Numbered from the stretch's first letter, positions 1 through 5,126 are shown. The stretch is 5,126 nt of DNA from UBA668 sp031413415 (GCA_031413415.1 JANOET010000387.1:1-5126); one strand, 5' to 3'. Program-made: numbers and translations. Notes: generated from the sequence alone by a model not told the origin.

Positions 1-1
1 G

Positions 2-760
2 CTCCACGGCACGCCGACCTGGGACTCGATGAGCGAGACGGAGCGAATGACCTACAGCCGCCACGAAGCGGCCGCCCTGTTCGCCGCCGGGATCTGGTTC
101 GAGAACGCGCTCATGCAGATCGTGCTGCGGCACCTCGTCGACATCGACGTGAAGGATCCGATCCACCGCTACCTCCTCATCGAGGTCGCCGACGAATGTC
201 GCCACTCGGCGATGTTCGGCGAGTACATCCGCCGTGCCGGCACACCTTCGTACGCGCCACGCCGGCCCGTCGTCATCGACGAGACCGACAGCGGCCGGGC
301 CCTGTCGTACCTGCTGATCCTGGCGATCGAGGAGATGCTCGACCATGTCAATAAGGCAACGATGCGCGACGGCCGGGTGCACGAGATCACACGCCAGATC
401 TCCCGCCTCCACGTACTCGAGGAAGCCCGGCACGTCAGTTTCGCCAAGTCCTACCTCGCCGAGGTGTGGCCGACGCTCGATCACGAGCAGCAAACAACCG
501 TGAGCAACGCGGCACCGGTGCTGGTCGCGGACGTCGTGTCGCTCGGCCTCAACCCCGACGTGTTCGACGAACTCGGAATCGCGAACGGTGCCGACGCCGC
601 TCGCTCGAACCCGCAGCACCGGGCGACCGTCGTCGCAGGTCTGTCCAAACTGACGTCGTTCCTCCGCGAGGTCGGCATCATTGATCCGACCGACCTGCGC
701 TGGGCCGAGCTCGGCCTCGTCGGCGCCGACCGACCGGTCACGCATCTGGACTGTCTGTAG
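2..760 (+). CDS. AurF-like diiron oxygenase, 5' end outside the window
   Basis: Resembles the AurF (p-aminobenzoate N-oxygenase) family: cytoplasmic non-haem diiron enzymes that use O2 and two electrons, classically to oxidise aryl amines to nitro groups. The frame is open from base 2 with no stop, and the residues before the first ATG (base 29; LHGTPTWDS) read like family sequence, so the gene starts upstream and 252 residues are visible. Counting from that Met, the ligand set is present in order: E25 (WFEN), E56-x2-H59 (DECRH), E101 (AIEEM) and H128-x3-E132-x2-H135 (HVLEEARH). The E101-H128 spacing of 27 matches my recollection of AurF E196-H223. The C-terminal ~100 residues lack a motif I recognise. 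It lies 12 bases before a transglutaminase-like gene and is probably co-transcribed with it. Fold and diiron site are well supported; the substrate is unknown, and many AurF homologues are not PABA oxygenases. Confidence 0.85.
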   Translation, partial: LHGTPTWDSMSETERMTYSRHEAAALFAAGIWFENALMQIVLRHLVDIDVKDPIHRYLLIEVADECRHSAMFGEYIRRAGTPSYAPRRPVVIDETDSGRALSYLLILAIEEMLDHVNKATMRDGRVHEITRQISRLHVLEEARHVSFAKSYLAEVWPTLDHEQQTTVSNAAPVLVADVVSLGLNPDVFDELGIANGADAARSNPQHRATVVAGLSKLTSFLREVGIIDPTDLRWAELGLVGADRPVTHLDCL

Positions 761-772
761 GATCGAACGAGC

Positions 773-1642
773 ATGGACCTCGACATCGGATGCTCGTTCG
801 TCTTCGGTGTTCCGGTCGCCACTCACGCCGTCATGCTGTTCGAACCTCACTCGACCGAACTGCACAGGGTGCTCGACTCGAGGTTGGTGATCACCCGCGA
901 CGCGTCGCTTCCGCCGTCGACGACCTACGTCGACTCGTACGGGAACCGCTGCCGGAGGCTCACCTTCGACGCCGGTGAGGGCAATGTGCAGTTCATGGCT
1001 CGGGTGAACGCGAGCGAGGAGCACGACGAGACGGTCGAGGACGCCGTGCTCGCCCCGCCGGAGGACCTGCCGGACGAGGTCCTGTACTTCCTCATGCCGA
1101 GTCGCTACTGCGAGTCCGACCGGCTCGCGGATCTCGCGTGGTCGACGTTCGGTTCCGCACAGCCCGGATGGGCGCAGGTCCAGAGCATCTGCAACTGGGT
1201 CCACGGTCGCCTCGAGTTCCAGTACGGCAGCTCGTCGCCCGAGTACTCGGCCGTCAGCGTGCTCGACCGTGGTGTCGGTGTCTGTCGCGACTTCACACAT
1301 CTGGGGATCGCACTGTGCAGGGCGATGAACATCCCCGCGCGCTACGTGTTCGGCTACCTCCCCGACATCGGGGAACCCGACCTGGGCGTCGAGATGGACT
1401 TCTGCGCCTGGATGGAGGTGTTCCTGGGTGGTCGGTGGTTCACGTTCGATCCGCGGAACAACCGGCCGCGGGTCGGTCGCGTCGTGATCGGCCGAGGACG
1501 CGATGCCGCCGACGTGGCGATGATCACCTCCTTCGGACAGATCGAGATGGTCGGCATGACGGTGTGGGCCGAGCCCGGATCGGGAGACAGCTGGAGCGAT
1601 CCGACGCGAACCGGGCGTCACGGGCCCGGCCTGATCAACTGA
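773..1642 (+). CDS. Transglutaminase-like protein with Cys replacing the usual catalytic His
   Basis: A 289-residue protein of the bacterial transglutaminase-like/cysteine protease superfamily (COG1305 style), whose members hydrolyse or transfer amide bonds. An N-terminal beta-rich region (about 1-95) precedes the papain-like core (about 115-235). The nucleophile motif is intact (GVGVCRDFTHL, C171), followed by IPARYVFGYLPD. The region that normally reads xHAWxEV reads DFCAWMEVFLGG, so Cys211 occupies the His position; the third residue is D226 in FTFDPRNN. H176, five residues after C171, is the nearest His. The C-terminal part (GRVVIGRGRDAADVAMITSFG) is typical of this subfamily. No signal peptide or membrane segment, so cytoplasmic. 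ATG 773 follows AGGA at 759-762, which overlaps the upstream stop, suggesting translational coupling to the diiron gene. Family membership is firm; whether it is catalytic, and on what substrate, is open. Confidence 0.88.
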   Translation: MDLDIGCSFVFGVPVATHAVMLFEPHSTELHRVLDSRLVITRDASLPPSTTYVDSYGNRCRRLTFDAGEGNVQFMARVNASEEHDETVEDAVLAPPEDLPDEVLYFLMPSRYCESDRLADLAWSTFGSAQPGWAQVQSICNWVHGRLEFQYGSSSPEYSAVSVLDRGVGVCRDFTHLGIALCRAMNIPARYVFGYLPDIGEPDLGVEMDFCAWMEVFLGGRWFTFDPRNNRPRVGRVVIGRGRDAADVAMITSFGQIEMVGMTVWAEPGSGDSWSDPTRTGRHGPGLIN

Positions 1643-1647
1643 CCCGG

Positions 1648-1677
1648 CACACGCTGTTCACTCATGTCACGCGTGTG
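1648..1677 (+). repeat. Inverted repeat CACACGC-N16-GCGTGTG
   Basis: A perfect 7-base inverted repeat beginning six bases after the stop codon of the first transglutaminase-like gene. It could fold as a 3' hairpin of that transcript or be a dyad protein-binding site. The 16-base loop and lack of a following T-tract argue against a standard intrinsic terminator. Its right arm overlaps one copy of the TGTCACGC direct repeat. Confidence 0.35.
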
Positions 1678-1762
1678 GGACCTCGCTGTGTCACGCTCTC
1701 GGGGCACGGCGGTGCGTCGGTGAACGACCAAGGGGTGGTCAGTCATGGGGAACAACTCAGCC

Positions 1763-1768
1763 AGGAGG
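1763..1768 (+). promoter_or_regulatory. Shine-Dalgarno deciding a TTG start
   Basis: AGGAGG, a perfect Shine-Dalgarno core, lies seven bases before TTG at 1776. The next in-frame ATG (1806) is ten codons further on and has no comparable site at the right distance, so the TTG is the better start for the second transglutaminase-like gene. Confidence 0.8.
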
Positions 1769-1775
1769 TGGTCCG

Positions 1776-2669
1776 TTGCACGAGCGGCATGACGTCGAGC
1801 AGTTCATGCACGACGAGTTCCTCGAGTCGTTGCCGAACAGCTACGACACCGACGCGCTGATCGGCGCGGGCCGAGCCACCTACGTCATCGATCAGACCGT
1901 CGCCTACGAGTACGCGATGCCGGTGCGCGACCTCCGCCAACGATTGATGGTCGTGCCGCGCGAGCGCCACGGCGATCAGCAGCGGGTCGTCCGCCGCCTC
2001 GAGGTGCGCACTCACGGGAGCAAGCGGGTGCGGACACGAGCAGACCGCTTCGGCAACACCGTCGTGAACGTCAGCGTGCCGAGCGTCGAGCAGACGATCG
2101 AGTTCCGCGCAAGAGCCGTCCTGGTCCGAAACCCGACGTCCGCGTGTCCCGCACCATGGCACGGCGCTGTGCCGACCCAGACGCGGCTCACGGCACCCGA
2201 CGCCGCGATCCGTGACGCGGCCCACTCGCTCGGACCGGTGCGAGACGTGCTCGAGACAGCCGACGCGATCTCCGACCTCATCCGCACCTCGTTCGAGTAC
2301 GCCCACGACGCCACCGGCGTGCGCACCACCGCAGCCGATGCATGGAAACTGCGTCAAGGCGTCTGTCAGGACATGGCCCACGTGATGATCGCGATGTGCA
2401 CCAGCGTCGGCATCTGTTCCCGCTACGTCTCGGGCCATCTGGTCGGCGACGGTGCGAGCCACGCGTGGACCGAGGTGCTCGATCCCGCCCGTCAGGTCGC
2501 CGTCGCGATCGATCCGACCCATCGACGGCGCACCGATCTCCGGTACGTCACCACCGCCATCGGTCGCGACTACCACGACGTTGCCCCGACGAGCGGCGTC
2601 TACACCGGCCAAGGCAGCAGCGGCCGGCTGCGGGTGGAGAAGGTCGTGCGGCTGGTCGAGGTCCGCTGA
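1776..2669 (+). CDS. Transglutaminase-like protein with canonical Cys-His-Asp triad
   Basis: A 297-residue protein with the two-part layout of bacterial transglutaminase-like proteins. An N-terminal beta domain (about 33-120; TYVIDQTVAYEYAMPV, then LRQRLMVVPR) resembles Bact_transglu_N, and the catalytic core spans about 140-260. The triad is visible: C197 (RQGVCQDMAHV), H229 (GASHAWTEV) and D246 (AIDPTHRR). The C-terminal GRDYHDVAPTSGVYTG is a usual ending of the family. No signal peptide or membrane helix, so cytoplasmic. The start is TTG behind a perfect AGGAGG. It lies 133 bases after a divergent relative lacking the catalytic His and 80 bases before a ferredoxin. The family catalyses hydrolysis or transfer at amide bonds; substrate unknown. 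The residues 1-32 before the beta domain are acidic and family-atypical. Fold and catalytic competence are well supported, biological role is not. Confidence 0.92.
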   Translation: MHERHDVEQFMHDEFLESLPNSYDTDALIGAGRATYVIDQTVAYEYAMPVRDLRQRLMVVPRERHGDQQRVVRRLEVRTHGSKRVRTRADRFGNTVVNVSVPSVEQTIEFRARAVLVRNPTSACPAPWHGAVPTQTRLTAPDAAIRDAAHSLGPVRDVLETADAISDLIRTSFEYAHDATGVRTTAADAWKLRQGVCQDMAHVMIAMCTSVGICSRYVSGHLVGDGASHAWTEVLDPARQVAVAIDPTHRRRTDLRYVTTAIGRDYHDVAPTSGVYTGQGSSGRLRVEKVVRLVEVR

Positions 2670-2749
2670 CCGACGACGAACTTCGACGTTCGCCGACGAG
2701 ATGACTTCGTCAGCGTTTGAAGGCTGTTTCCCCGGGGTAGGAATGCTGC
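2670..2749 (+). other. Short intergenic region before the ferredoxin gene
   Basis: Eighty bases holding only weak inverted repeats: CGAAC/GTTCG (2677-2681, 2688-2692), TGAC-TTC-GTCA (2702-2712) and the palindrome CCCCGGGG (2730-2737). AGGA at 2739-2742, seven bases before the GTG start, is the ferredoxin ribosome binding site. No convincing promoter or terminator is seen. Confidence 0.4.
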
Positions 2750-3148
2750 GTGTCTGGCGTCGCAGTGATCACAGAAGCGTGCATCGGCACGAAAGATCGG
2801 GCCTGCGTCGATGTCTGCCCCGTGCAGTGCATCTACGAGTACGACTCGGCGAGTGCCCGGCTCAACTCCGAGCAGATGGCCGGCAGCGGCGTCGTGGAGA
2901 ACAGCCATCGACCCAACCCCGACTCCGTGGCGATCTTTGGCGACACGATCCTGTACGTGAACCTCGACGAGTGCACCTCGTGCACGGCCTGCTACCAGCC
3001 CGACGTCTGTCCGGTCGGCGCGATCTACGCGGATGACCACCTCCCGACCGGTGCGCCGAACGGGCCCAAATACAACTCGACCGACCCGAACACCGGGCAC
3101 GACCACAGCTTCTTCCTGCAGCTCAGCCACGACGTCTTCGCCGACTGA
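2750..3148 (+). CDS. 7Fe-type ferredoxin with inserted loop and enlarged second motif
   Basis: A 132-residue, probably cytoplasmic electron carrier. The first motif is C11-x7-C19-x3-C23-P, as in [3Fe-4S][4Fe-4S] ferredoxins (FdxA, Azotobacter FdI): position 14, where an 8Fe protein would have Cys, is Thr. C27 corresponds to the extra non-ligand Cys of FdI. The second motif is C75-x2-C78-x2-C81-x5-C87-P. By analogy C11, C19 and C87 would bind the 3Fe cluster and C23, C75, C78 and C81 the 4Fe cluster. Two features are unusual: x5 instead of x3 before the last Cys, and about 33 extra residues between the motifs (about 32-66). A polar tail (99-132) ends in FFLQLSHDVFAD. GTG at 2750 follows AGGA by seven bases. 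Being downstream of a diiron oxygenase it may supply electrons to it, which is inference. Its 3' end faces a convergent dehydrogenase gene. Confidence 0.92.
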   Translation: MSGVAVITEACIGTKDRACVDVCPVQCIYEYDSASARLNSEQMAGSGVVENSHRPNPDSVAIFGDTILYVNLDECTSCTACYQPDVCPVGAIYADDHLPTGAPNGPKYNSTDPNTGHDHSFFLQLSHDVFAD

Positions 3149-3212
3149 GCGCCGCAGCCACGTACGGTCTCGCGCCCCCGGCACGGTTCGCGCCTGCGCC
3201 CTAGGTTGGATG
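3149..3212. other. Convergent gap without clear terminator
   Basis: Sixty-four bases between the stops of the ferredoxin (+) and the saccharopine-dehydrogenase-like gene (-). It contains the palindrome CGTACG (3161-3166) and the left arm of a weak inverted repeat CCTAG/CTAGG (3200-3204, 3213-3217) that overlaps the minus-strand stop. There is no strong stem with a T-run on either strand, so transcription here may end by Rho or read into the opposing gene. Confidence 0.45.
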
Positions 3213-4439
3213 CTAGGCGACGGCGGTGCCCGGCTCGATGTCGATGGTGGCGTGGTGGATGCCGTCGCGGTCGAGGATGGCGAGGTAGGGATCCGGATCG
3301 AACGACTCCGCCGACATCACGCCACTGCCCTGCCAGATGCCTTCGGCGATCAACTCCATCGCGACGACAGGGTTGAAGCCCGCCTGGAACCCGACGGGCT
3401 GCAGCCCATAGCGAGCCATGATGTCCTGGGCATCGCACATCTGATAGCTGAAGATCTCGCGAGGCTTGCCGTCCTTGAGGCCGGTCACGTGCGCGCCGAC
3501 GATCGCCCGGCCGGTCATCTTGTCGCCGAGTTCCGCGGGATCCGGCACGAGCGCGGCCACGACGTTGCGAGGAATCACCTGCTGGCCGTCCACCTCGATC
3601 GCGTCGGTGCGGTCGAGCCCGATGGCATGCAGCACCATGAGCGCCCCGATGAACTCCTCGCCGAGTGCGAATTTGAAGGTCACACGACGTGCGTCCAGCA
3701 CGCGGGGAATCATCACCACGTCCTCGTGTTCCACGTGCACGCATGCCACCGGTCCGATTCCCTCGGGGAAGACGAATCGCTCGGGCTCCGAGAACGGCGG
3801 GAGGGTGTAGAAGCCTCGTTCCTTCTCCCACACCAGCGAGGGGTTCAGGCACTCCTCGATCGTGGTCCAGATCGAGAACACGGTCGCGAACGGAACACCC
3901 TCGATGCGCAGGTCGCCGCCCGCCCGAATGTTGATGTCGTGGATCTCGTCGAAGGCGTGCTTGGCCGCGTGCGCGGCGAACACCTGCACCAGTCCGGGAC
4001 TGATTCCGAGTCCGAGCAGGGCCAGCCGATCGCGGTCGCGCCATACGGCGTCCATCGCGAACTGCTCCTCACCCAGCATGCGACCCGGCTTGCTGTACGG
4101 CTCGGTCGGGTGGGGTTCCGACACGCTGACGGCCGTGTCCATGTAGTGGGCGCCCGCCGCGAGCGCTCCGAGGAACACCGGCATCACGTAACGCGGGTCG
4201 ACGGCGTTCATCACGAGGTCGACGCCGTACTGGCGAGCCAGTGCTTCGACCGCGCTCGTGTCGGATGCGTCGACCTGTGCGGTCGGATGGCTCTCGCTGT
4301 CACCGATCTCTGCGGCGAGGTCACGAGCACGTTCGATGTCGTGGTCCGCGAGCACCATCTGCTCGAGCCATGGCTTCCCGGCGCTCAGCCTCGCGACGGC
4401 CTCGCCGACAGTTCCCAATCCGACCAGCAGAACCTTCAT
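3213..4439 (-). CDS. Saccharopine dehydrogenase-like NAD(P)-dependent oxidoreductase
   Basis: A 408-residue cytoplasmic oxidoreductase. The N-terminal Rossmann fold opens MKVLLVGLGTVG (G7-x-G9-x-x-G12); strand 2 ends in LAD (D32), which favours NAD over NADP. NAVDPRYVMPV (78-88) and HYMDTAVS (98-105) follow the saccharopine dehydrogenase NADP-binding domain pattern, and LLGLGISPGL (141-150) matches the family's G-x-x-PG segment that leads into the C-terminal catalytic domain (about 150-360). Relatives include saccharopine reductase, carboxynorspermidine dehydrogenase and lysine 6-dehydrogenase, all acting on amine/imine substrates; I cannot tell which reaction applies. An in-frame Met lies 16 codons upstream (4487), but GAGGAGA at 4444-4450, four bases before ATG 4439, and the Rossmann motif at the very N-terminus support the shorter start. 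It diverges from an iron-containing alcohol dehydrogenase across a region with two palindromes, suggesting joint control. Confidence 0.9.
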   Translation of the reverse strand: MKVLLVGLGTVGEAVARLSAGKPWLEQMVLADHDIERARDLAAEIGDSESHPTAQVDASDTSAVEALARQYGVDLVMNAVDPRYVMPVFLGALAAGAHYMDTAVSVSEPHPTEPYSKPGRMLGEEQFAMDAVWRDRDRLALLGLGISPGLVQVFAAHAAKHAFDEIHDINIRAGGDLRIEGVPFATVFSIWTTIEECLNPSLVWEKERGFYTLPPFSEPERFVFPEGIGPVACVHVEHEDVVMIPRVLDARRVTFKFALGEEFIGALMVLHAIGLDRTDAIEVDGQQVIPRNVVAALVPDPAELGDKMTGRAIVGAHVTGLKDGKPREIFSYQMCDAQDIMARYGLQPVGFQAGFNPVVAMELIAEGIWQGSGVMSAESFDPDPYLAILDRDGIHHATIDIEPGTAVA

Positions 4440-4443
4440 CACG

Positions 4444-4450
4444 TCTCCTC
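4444..4450 (-). promoter_or_regulatory. Ribosome binding site deciding the minus-strand dehydrogenase start
   Basis: Read on the minus strand this is GAGGAGA, four bases before ATG at 4439. It favours 4439 over the upstream in-frame ATG at 4487, which would add 16 unrelated residues in front of the Rossmann motif. Confidence 0.75.
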
Positions 4451-4467
4451 GTCCTCTGAGTGACGGA

Positions 4468-4473
4468 AATCTA
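4468..4473 (-). promoter_or_regulatory. Possible -10 element for the minus-strand dehydrogenase
   Basis: TAGATT on the minus strand lies in a small AT-rich patch (4465-4475) within GC-rich surroundings, about 29 bases before the start codon. This would leave a short leader holding only the ribosome binding site. No recognisable -35 stands at the expected distance; instead the strong palindrome at 4492-4518 occupies that position. Speculative. Confidence 0.3.
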
Positions 4474-4491
4474 GACCCGCGCTGCACAGCC

Positions 4492-4518
4492 CGACTTCAC
4501 CCCGCCGGGGTGAAGTCG
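4492..4518. promoter_or_regulatory. Strong palindrome 1, putative operator
   Basis: CGACTTCACCCC at 4492-4503 and its exact reverse complement at 4507-4518 are separated by GCC, giving a perfect 12-base dyad. It lies between two divergent genes, so it is badly placed for a terminator and has no T-run. Its core TTCACCCC-N3-GGGGTGAA recurs in shorter form at 4556-4573. The best reading is a binding site for a dimeric regulator; I do not recognise the regulator. A hairpin in the leader RNA is the alternative if transcription starts further out. Confidence 0.6.
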
Positions 4519-4555
4519 TGAGTTCGGCACGAACACCCGTCTGGTTCGAGCCCAA

Positions 4556-4573
4556 TCACCCCGATGGGGGTGA
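4556..4573. promoter_or_regulatory. Palindrome 2, second putative operator copy
   Basis: TCACCCC at 4556-4562 and GGGGTGA at 4567-4573 form a 7-base dyad with spacer GATG. It shares its core with the stronger palindrome at 4492-4518; the centres are about 60 bases apart. It lies about 78 bases before the start of the alcohol dehydrogenase gene. The spacer is one base longer than in the first copy. Confidence 0.5.
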
Positions 4574-4639
4574 CTCGGTTGCACGCGCTGCTGTCGAAGC
4601 TGTGCGACGAAGCAGACCGATGGACCGGTGCCACACGAC

Positions 4640-4644
4640 AGGAG
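4640..4644 (+). promoter_or_regulatory. Ribosome binding site of the alcohol dehydrogenase gene
   Basis: AGGAG with a six-base spacer before ATG at 4651. It supports this ATG as the start despite the long N-terminal extension it gives the protein. Confidence 0.7.
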
Positions 4645-4650
4645 AGCACG

Positions 4651-5126
4651 ATGACGGACCGTCAACTACTACAGACCAGCACGACAACAGCCCGCTCACT
4701 CACCAACTCGATCAACAACTGGTGGATTCAGGCTGACGCCAATCACCTGTCGTATCTGTACGCGCGTGCCCGGATTCGTGCCCTCGGAGTCGTGGCTCGA
4801 CTCGTGCCTGCGCCGACGCCGTTCATGCTGACGGGGCCTGGTTCATCGGGCGAGCTCGCCGGATTGATCGCCGACCGCGGCGTCCGGTCCATCCTCGTCG
4901 TGACCGATGGCGTGCTCATGGAACTCGGAGTCGTCGACCCGGTGCTGAACGCGTTGAAGGAGGCTGGAGTTGCGGTGACGGTGTTCTCGGAGGTCGAGCC
5001 CGATCCGACCATCGACGTCATCACGGCGGGTGTCGAGCGGCTGCGGGCGTCGGGGGCAACCGCGGTGCTCGCCGTCGGCGGCGGCTCGCCGATCGACGCC
5101 GCGAAGGCCATGATCGCATGCAATGC
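4651..5126 (+). CDS. Iron-containing alcohol dehydrogenase, 3' end outside the window
   Basis: The N-terminal 158 residues of a group III (Fe-ADH) dehydrogenase, which interconverts alcohols and aldehydes or ketones with NAD(P). The frame runs open off the window end. The dinucleotide-binding domain is visible: PTPFMLTGPGSSGEL (55-69), SILVVTDGVLMELGVVDPVL (80-99), the VEPDPTIDVI stretch (115-124) and the diagnostic AVGGGSPIDAAKAM (141-154). The iron ligands (one Asp, three His) lie in the C-terminal domain, beyond the window. About 54 residues precede the first strand, rich in Thr, Asn and Trp and then Arg/Leu; similar extensions exist in part of the family. The start is supported by AGGAG six bases upstream. 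It diverges from a saccharopine-dehydrogenase-like gene over an intergenic region with two matching palindromes. Substrate unknown. Confidence 0.92.
   Translation, partial: MTDRQLLQTSTTTARSLTNSINNWWIQADANHLSYLYARARIRALGVVARLVPAPTPFMLTGPGSSGELAGLIADRGVRSILVVTDGVLMELGVVDPVLNALKEAGVAVTVFSEVEPDPTIDVITAGVERLRASGATAVLAVGGGSPIDAAKAMIACN

Larger units (their letters stand above)
1643..1775 (+). other. Intergenic region with small repeats
   Basis: A 133-base gap between the two transglutaminase-like genes. It holds an inverted repeat just after the first stop (CACACGC at 1648-1654, GCGTGTG at 1671-1677, 16-base loop), a direct repeat TGTCACGC (1665-1672 and 1689-1696, 24 bases apart), and a small GACCA-AGGGG-TGGTC hairpin (1726-1740). 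No T-run follows either hairpin, so neither is a convincing intrinsic terminator. No clear -35/-10 pair is visible. The gap is long enough for a separate promoter for the downstream gene, but the sequence does not prove one. Confidence 0.4.

Noticed and set aside
1138..1860. Plus-strand open frame (240 codons) overlapping the end of the first transglutaminase-like gene
   Set aside because: Arg/Pro-rich out-of-frame reading through two genes' coding sequence with no family resemblance.
1743..2612. Minus-strand open frame (289 codons) opposite the second transglutaminase-like gene
   Set aside because: Shadow frame with low-complexity Val/Gly/Asp/Arg content; the + strand has the full Cys-His-Asp motif set and a perfect ribosome binding site.
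2717..2743. TTGAAG ... TAGGAA as a promoter for the ferredoxin gene
   Set aside because: Spacing is only 15 bases, the match is poor, and the -10 candidate overlaps the ribosome binding site seven bases from the start codon.
3200..3217. CCTAG/CTAGG inverted repeat as a bidirectional terminator
   Set aside because: Only five base pairs with an eight-base loop, and no T-tract on either side.
3025..4044. Second minus-strand open frame across the convergent gap
   Set aside because: Arg/Ala/Gly-rich alternative frame of the dehydrogenase gene, running antisense into the ferredoxin.
3033..4463. Long + strand open frame (476 codons) opposite the saccharopine-dehydrogenase-like gene
   Set aside because: Antisense shadow typical of GC-rich DNA; composition is His/Arg/Asp-rich without a recognisable domain, while the opposite strand encodes a clear Rossmann enzyme.
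4440..4487. Upstream start (ATG at 4487) for the saccharopine-dehydrogenase-like gene
   Set aside because: It would add 16 Arg/Gly-rich residues before the Rossmann motif and lacks the GAGGAGA site that sits just before ATG 4439.
4492..4518. Strong hairpin as an intrinsic terminator
   Set aside because: It lies between two divergent gene starts and is not followed by a T-run on either strand.
4743..5123. Minus-strand open frame at the window end
   Set aside because: Ser/Thr/Pro-rich antisense of the alcohol dehydrogenase, whose + strand frame carries the GGGSPIDAAKA signature.

Overview
The window is GC-rich (roughly two-thirds G+C by eye) and densely coded, with short gaps, GTG and TTG starts and clear AGGAGG-type ribosome binding sites. 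Together with the protein styles (an FdxA-like ferredoxin, an AurF-like diiron protein, a GC3-biased codon use) this suggests a high-GC actinobacterium, perhaps an Acidimicrobiia-type lineage. That placement is inference; no taxonomic marker gene is present.

Left part (1-3148), all on the + strand: the 3' portion of an AurF-like diiron oxygenase gene with all expected metal ligands, then 12 bases later a transglutaminase-like protein whose usual catalytic His position is Cys. After a 133-base gap comes a second, canonical transglutaminase-like protein (Cys-His-Asp) started by TTG behind a perfect Shine-Dalgarno. After an 80-base gap comes a 7Fe-type ferredoxin with an inserted loop and an enlarged second cluster motif. 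Their shared direction makes co-expression plausible, and the ferredoxin is a possible electron donor for the diiron enzyme, but nothing in the sequence proves this.

Right part (3213-5126): a saccharopine-dehydrogenase-like NAD(P) oxidoreductase on the - strand, convergent with the ferredoxin (64 bases between stops). Diverging from it on the + strand is an iron-containing alcohol dehydrogenase cut off by the window end. The 211-base divergent intergenic region holds two GC-rich palindromes with the same core (TCACCCC ... GGGGTGA). These look like paired operators controlling both dehydrogenases and are the clearest unexplained non-coding signal in the window.

No tRNA, rRNA, CRISPR, insertion sequence or phage attachment signal was seen. 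No gene-free stretch exceeds 300 bases. The most interesting coding observations are the His-to-Cys replacement in the first transglutaminase-like protein, the atypical ferredoxin, and the clustering of an amine-type diiron oxygenase with two dissimilar transglutaminase-like proteins.
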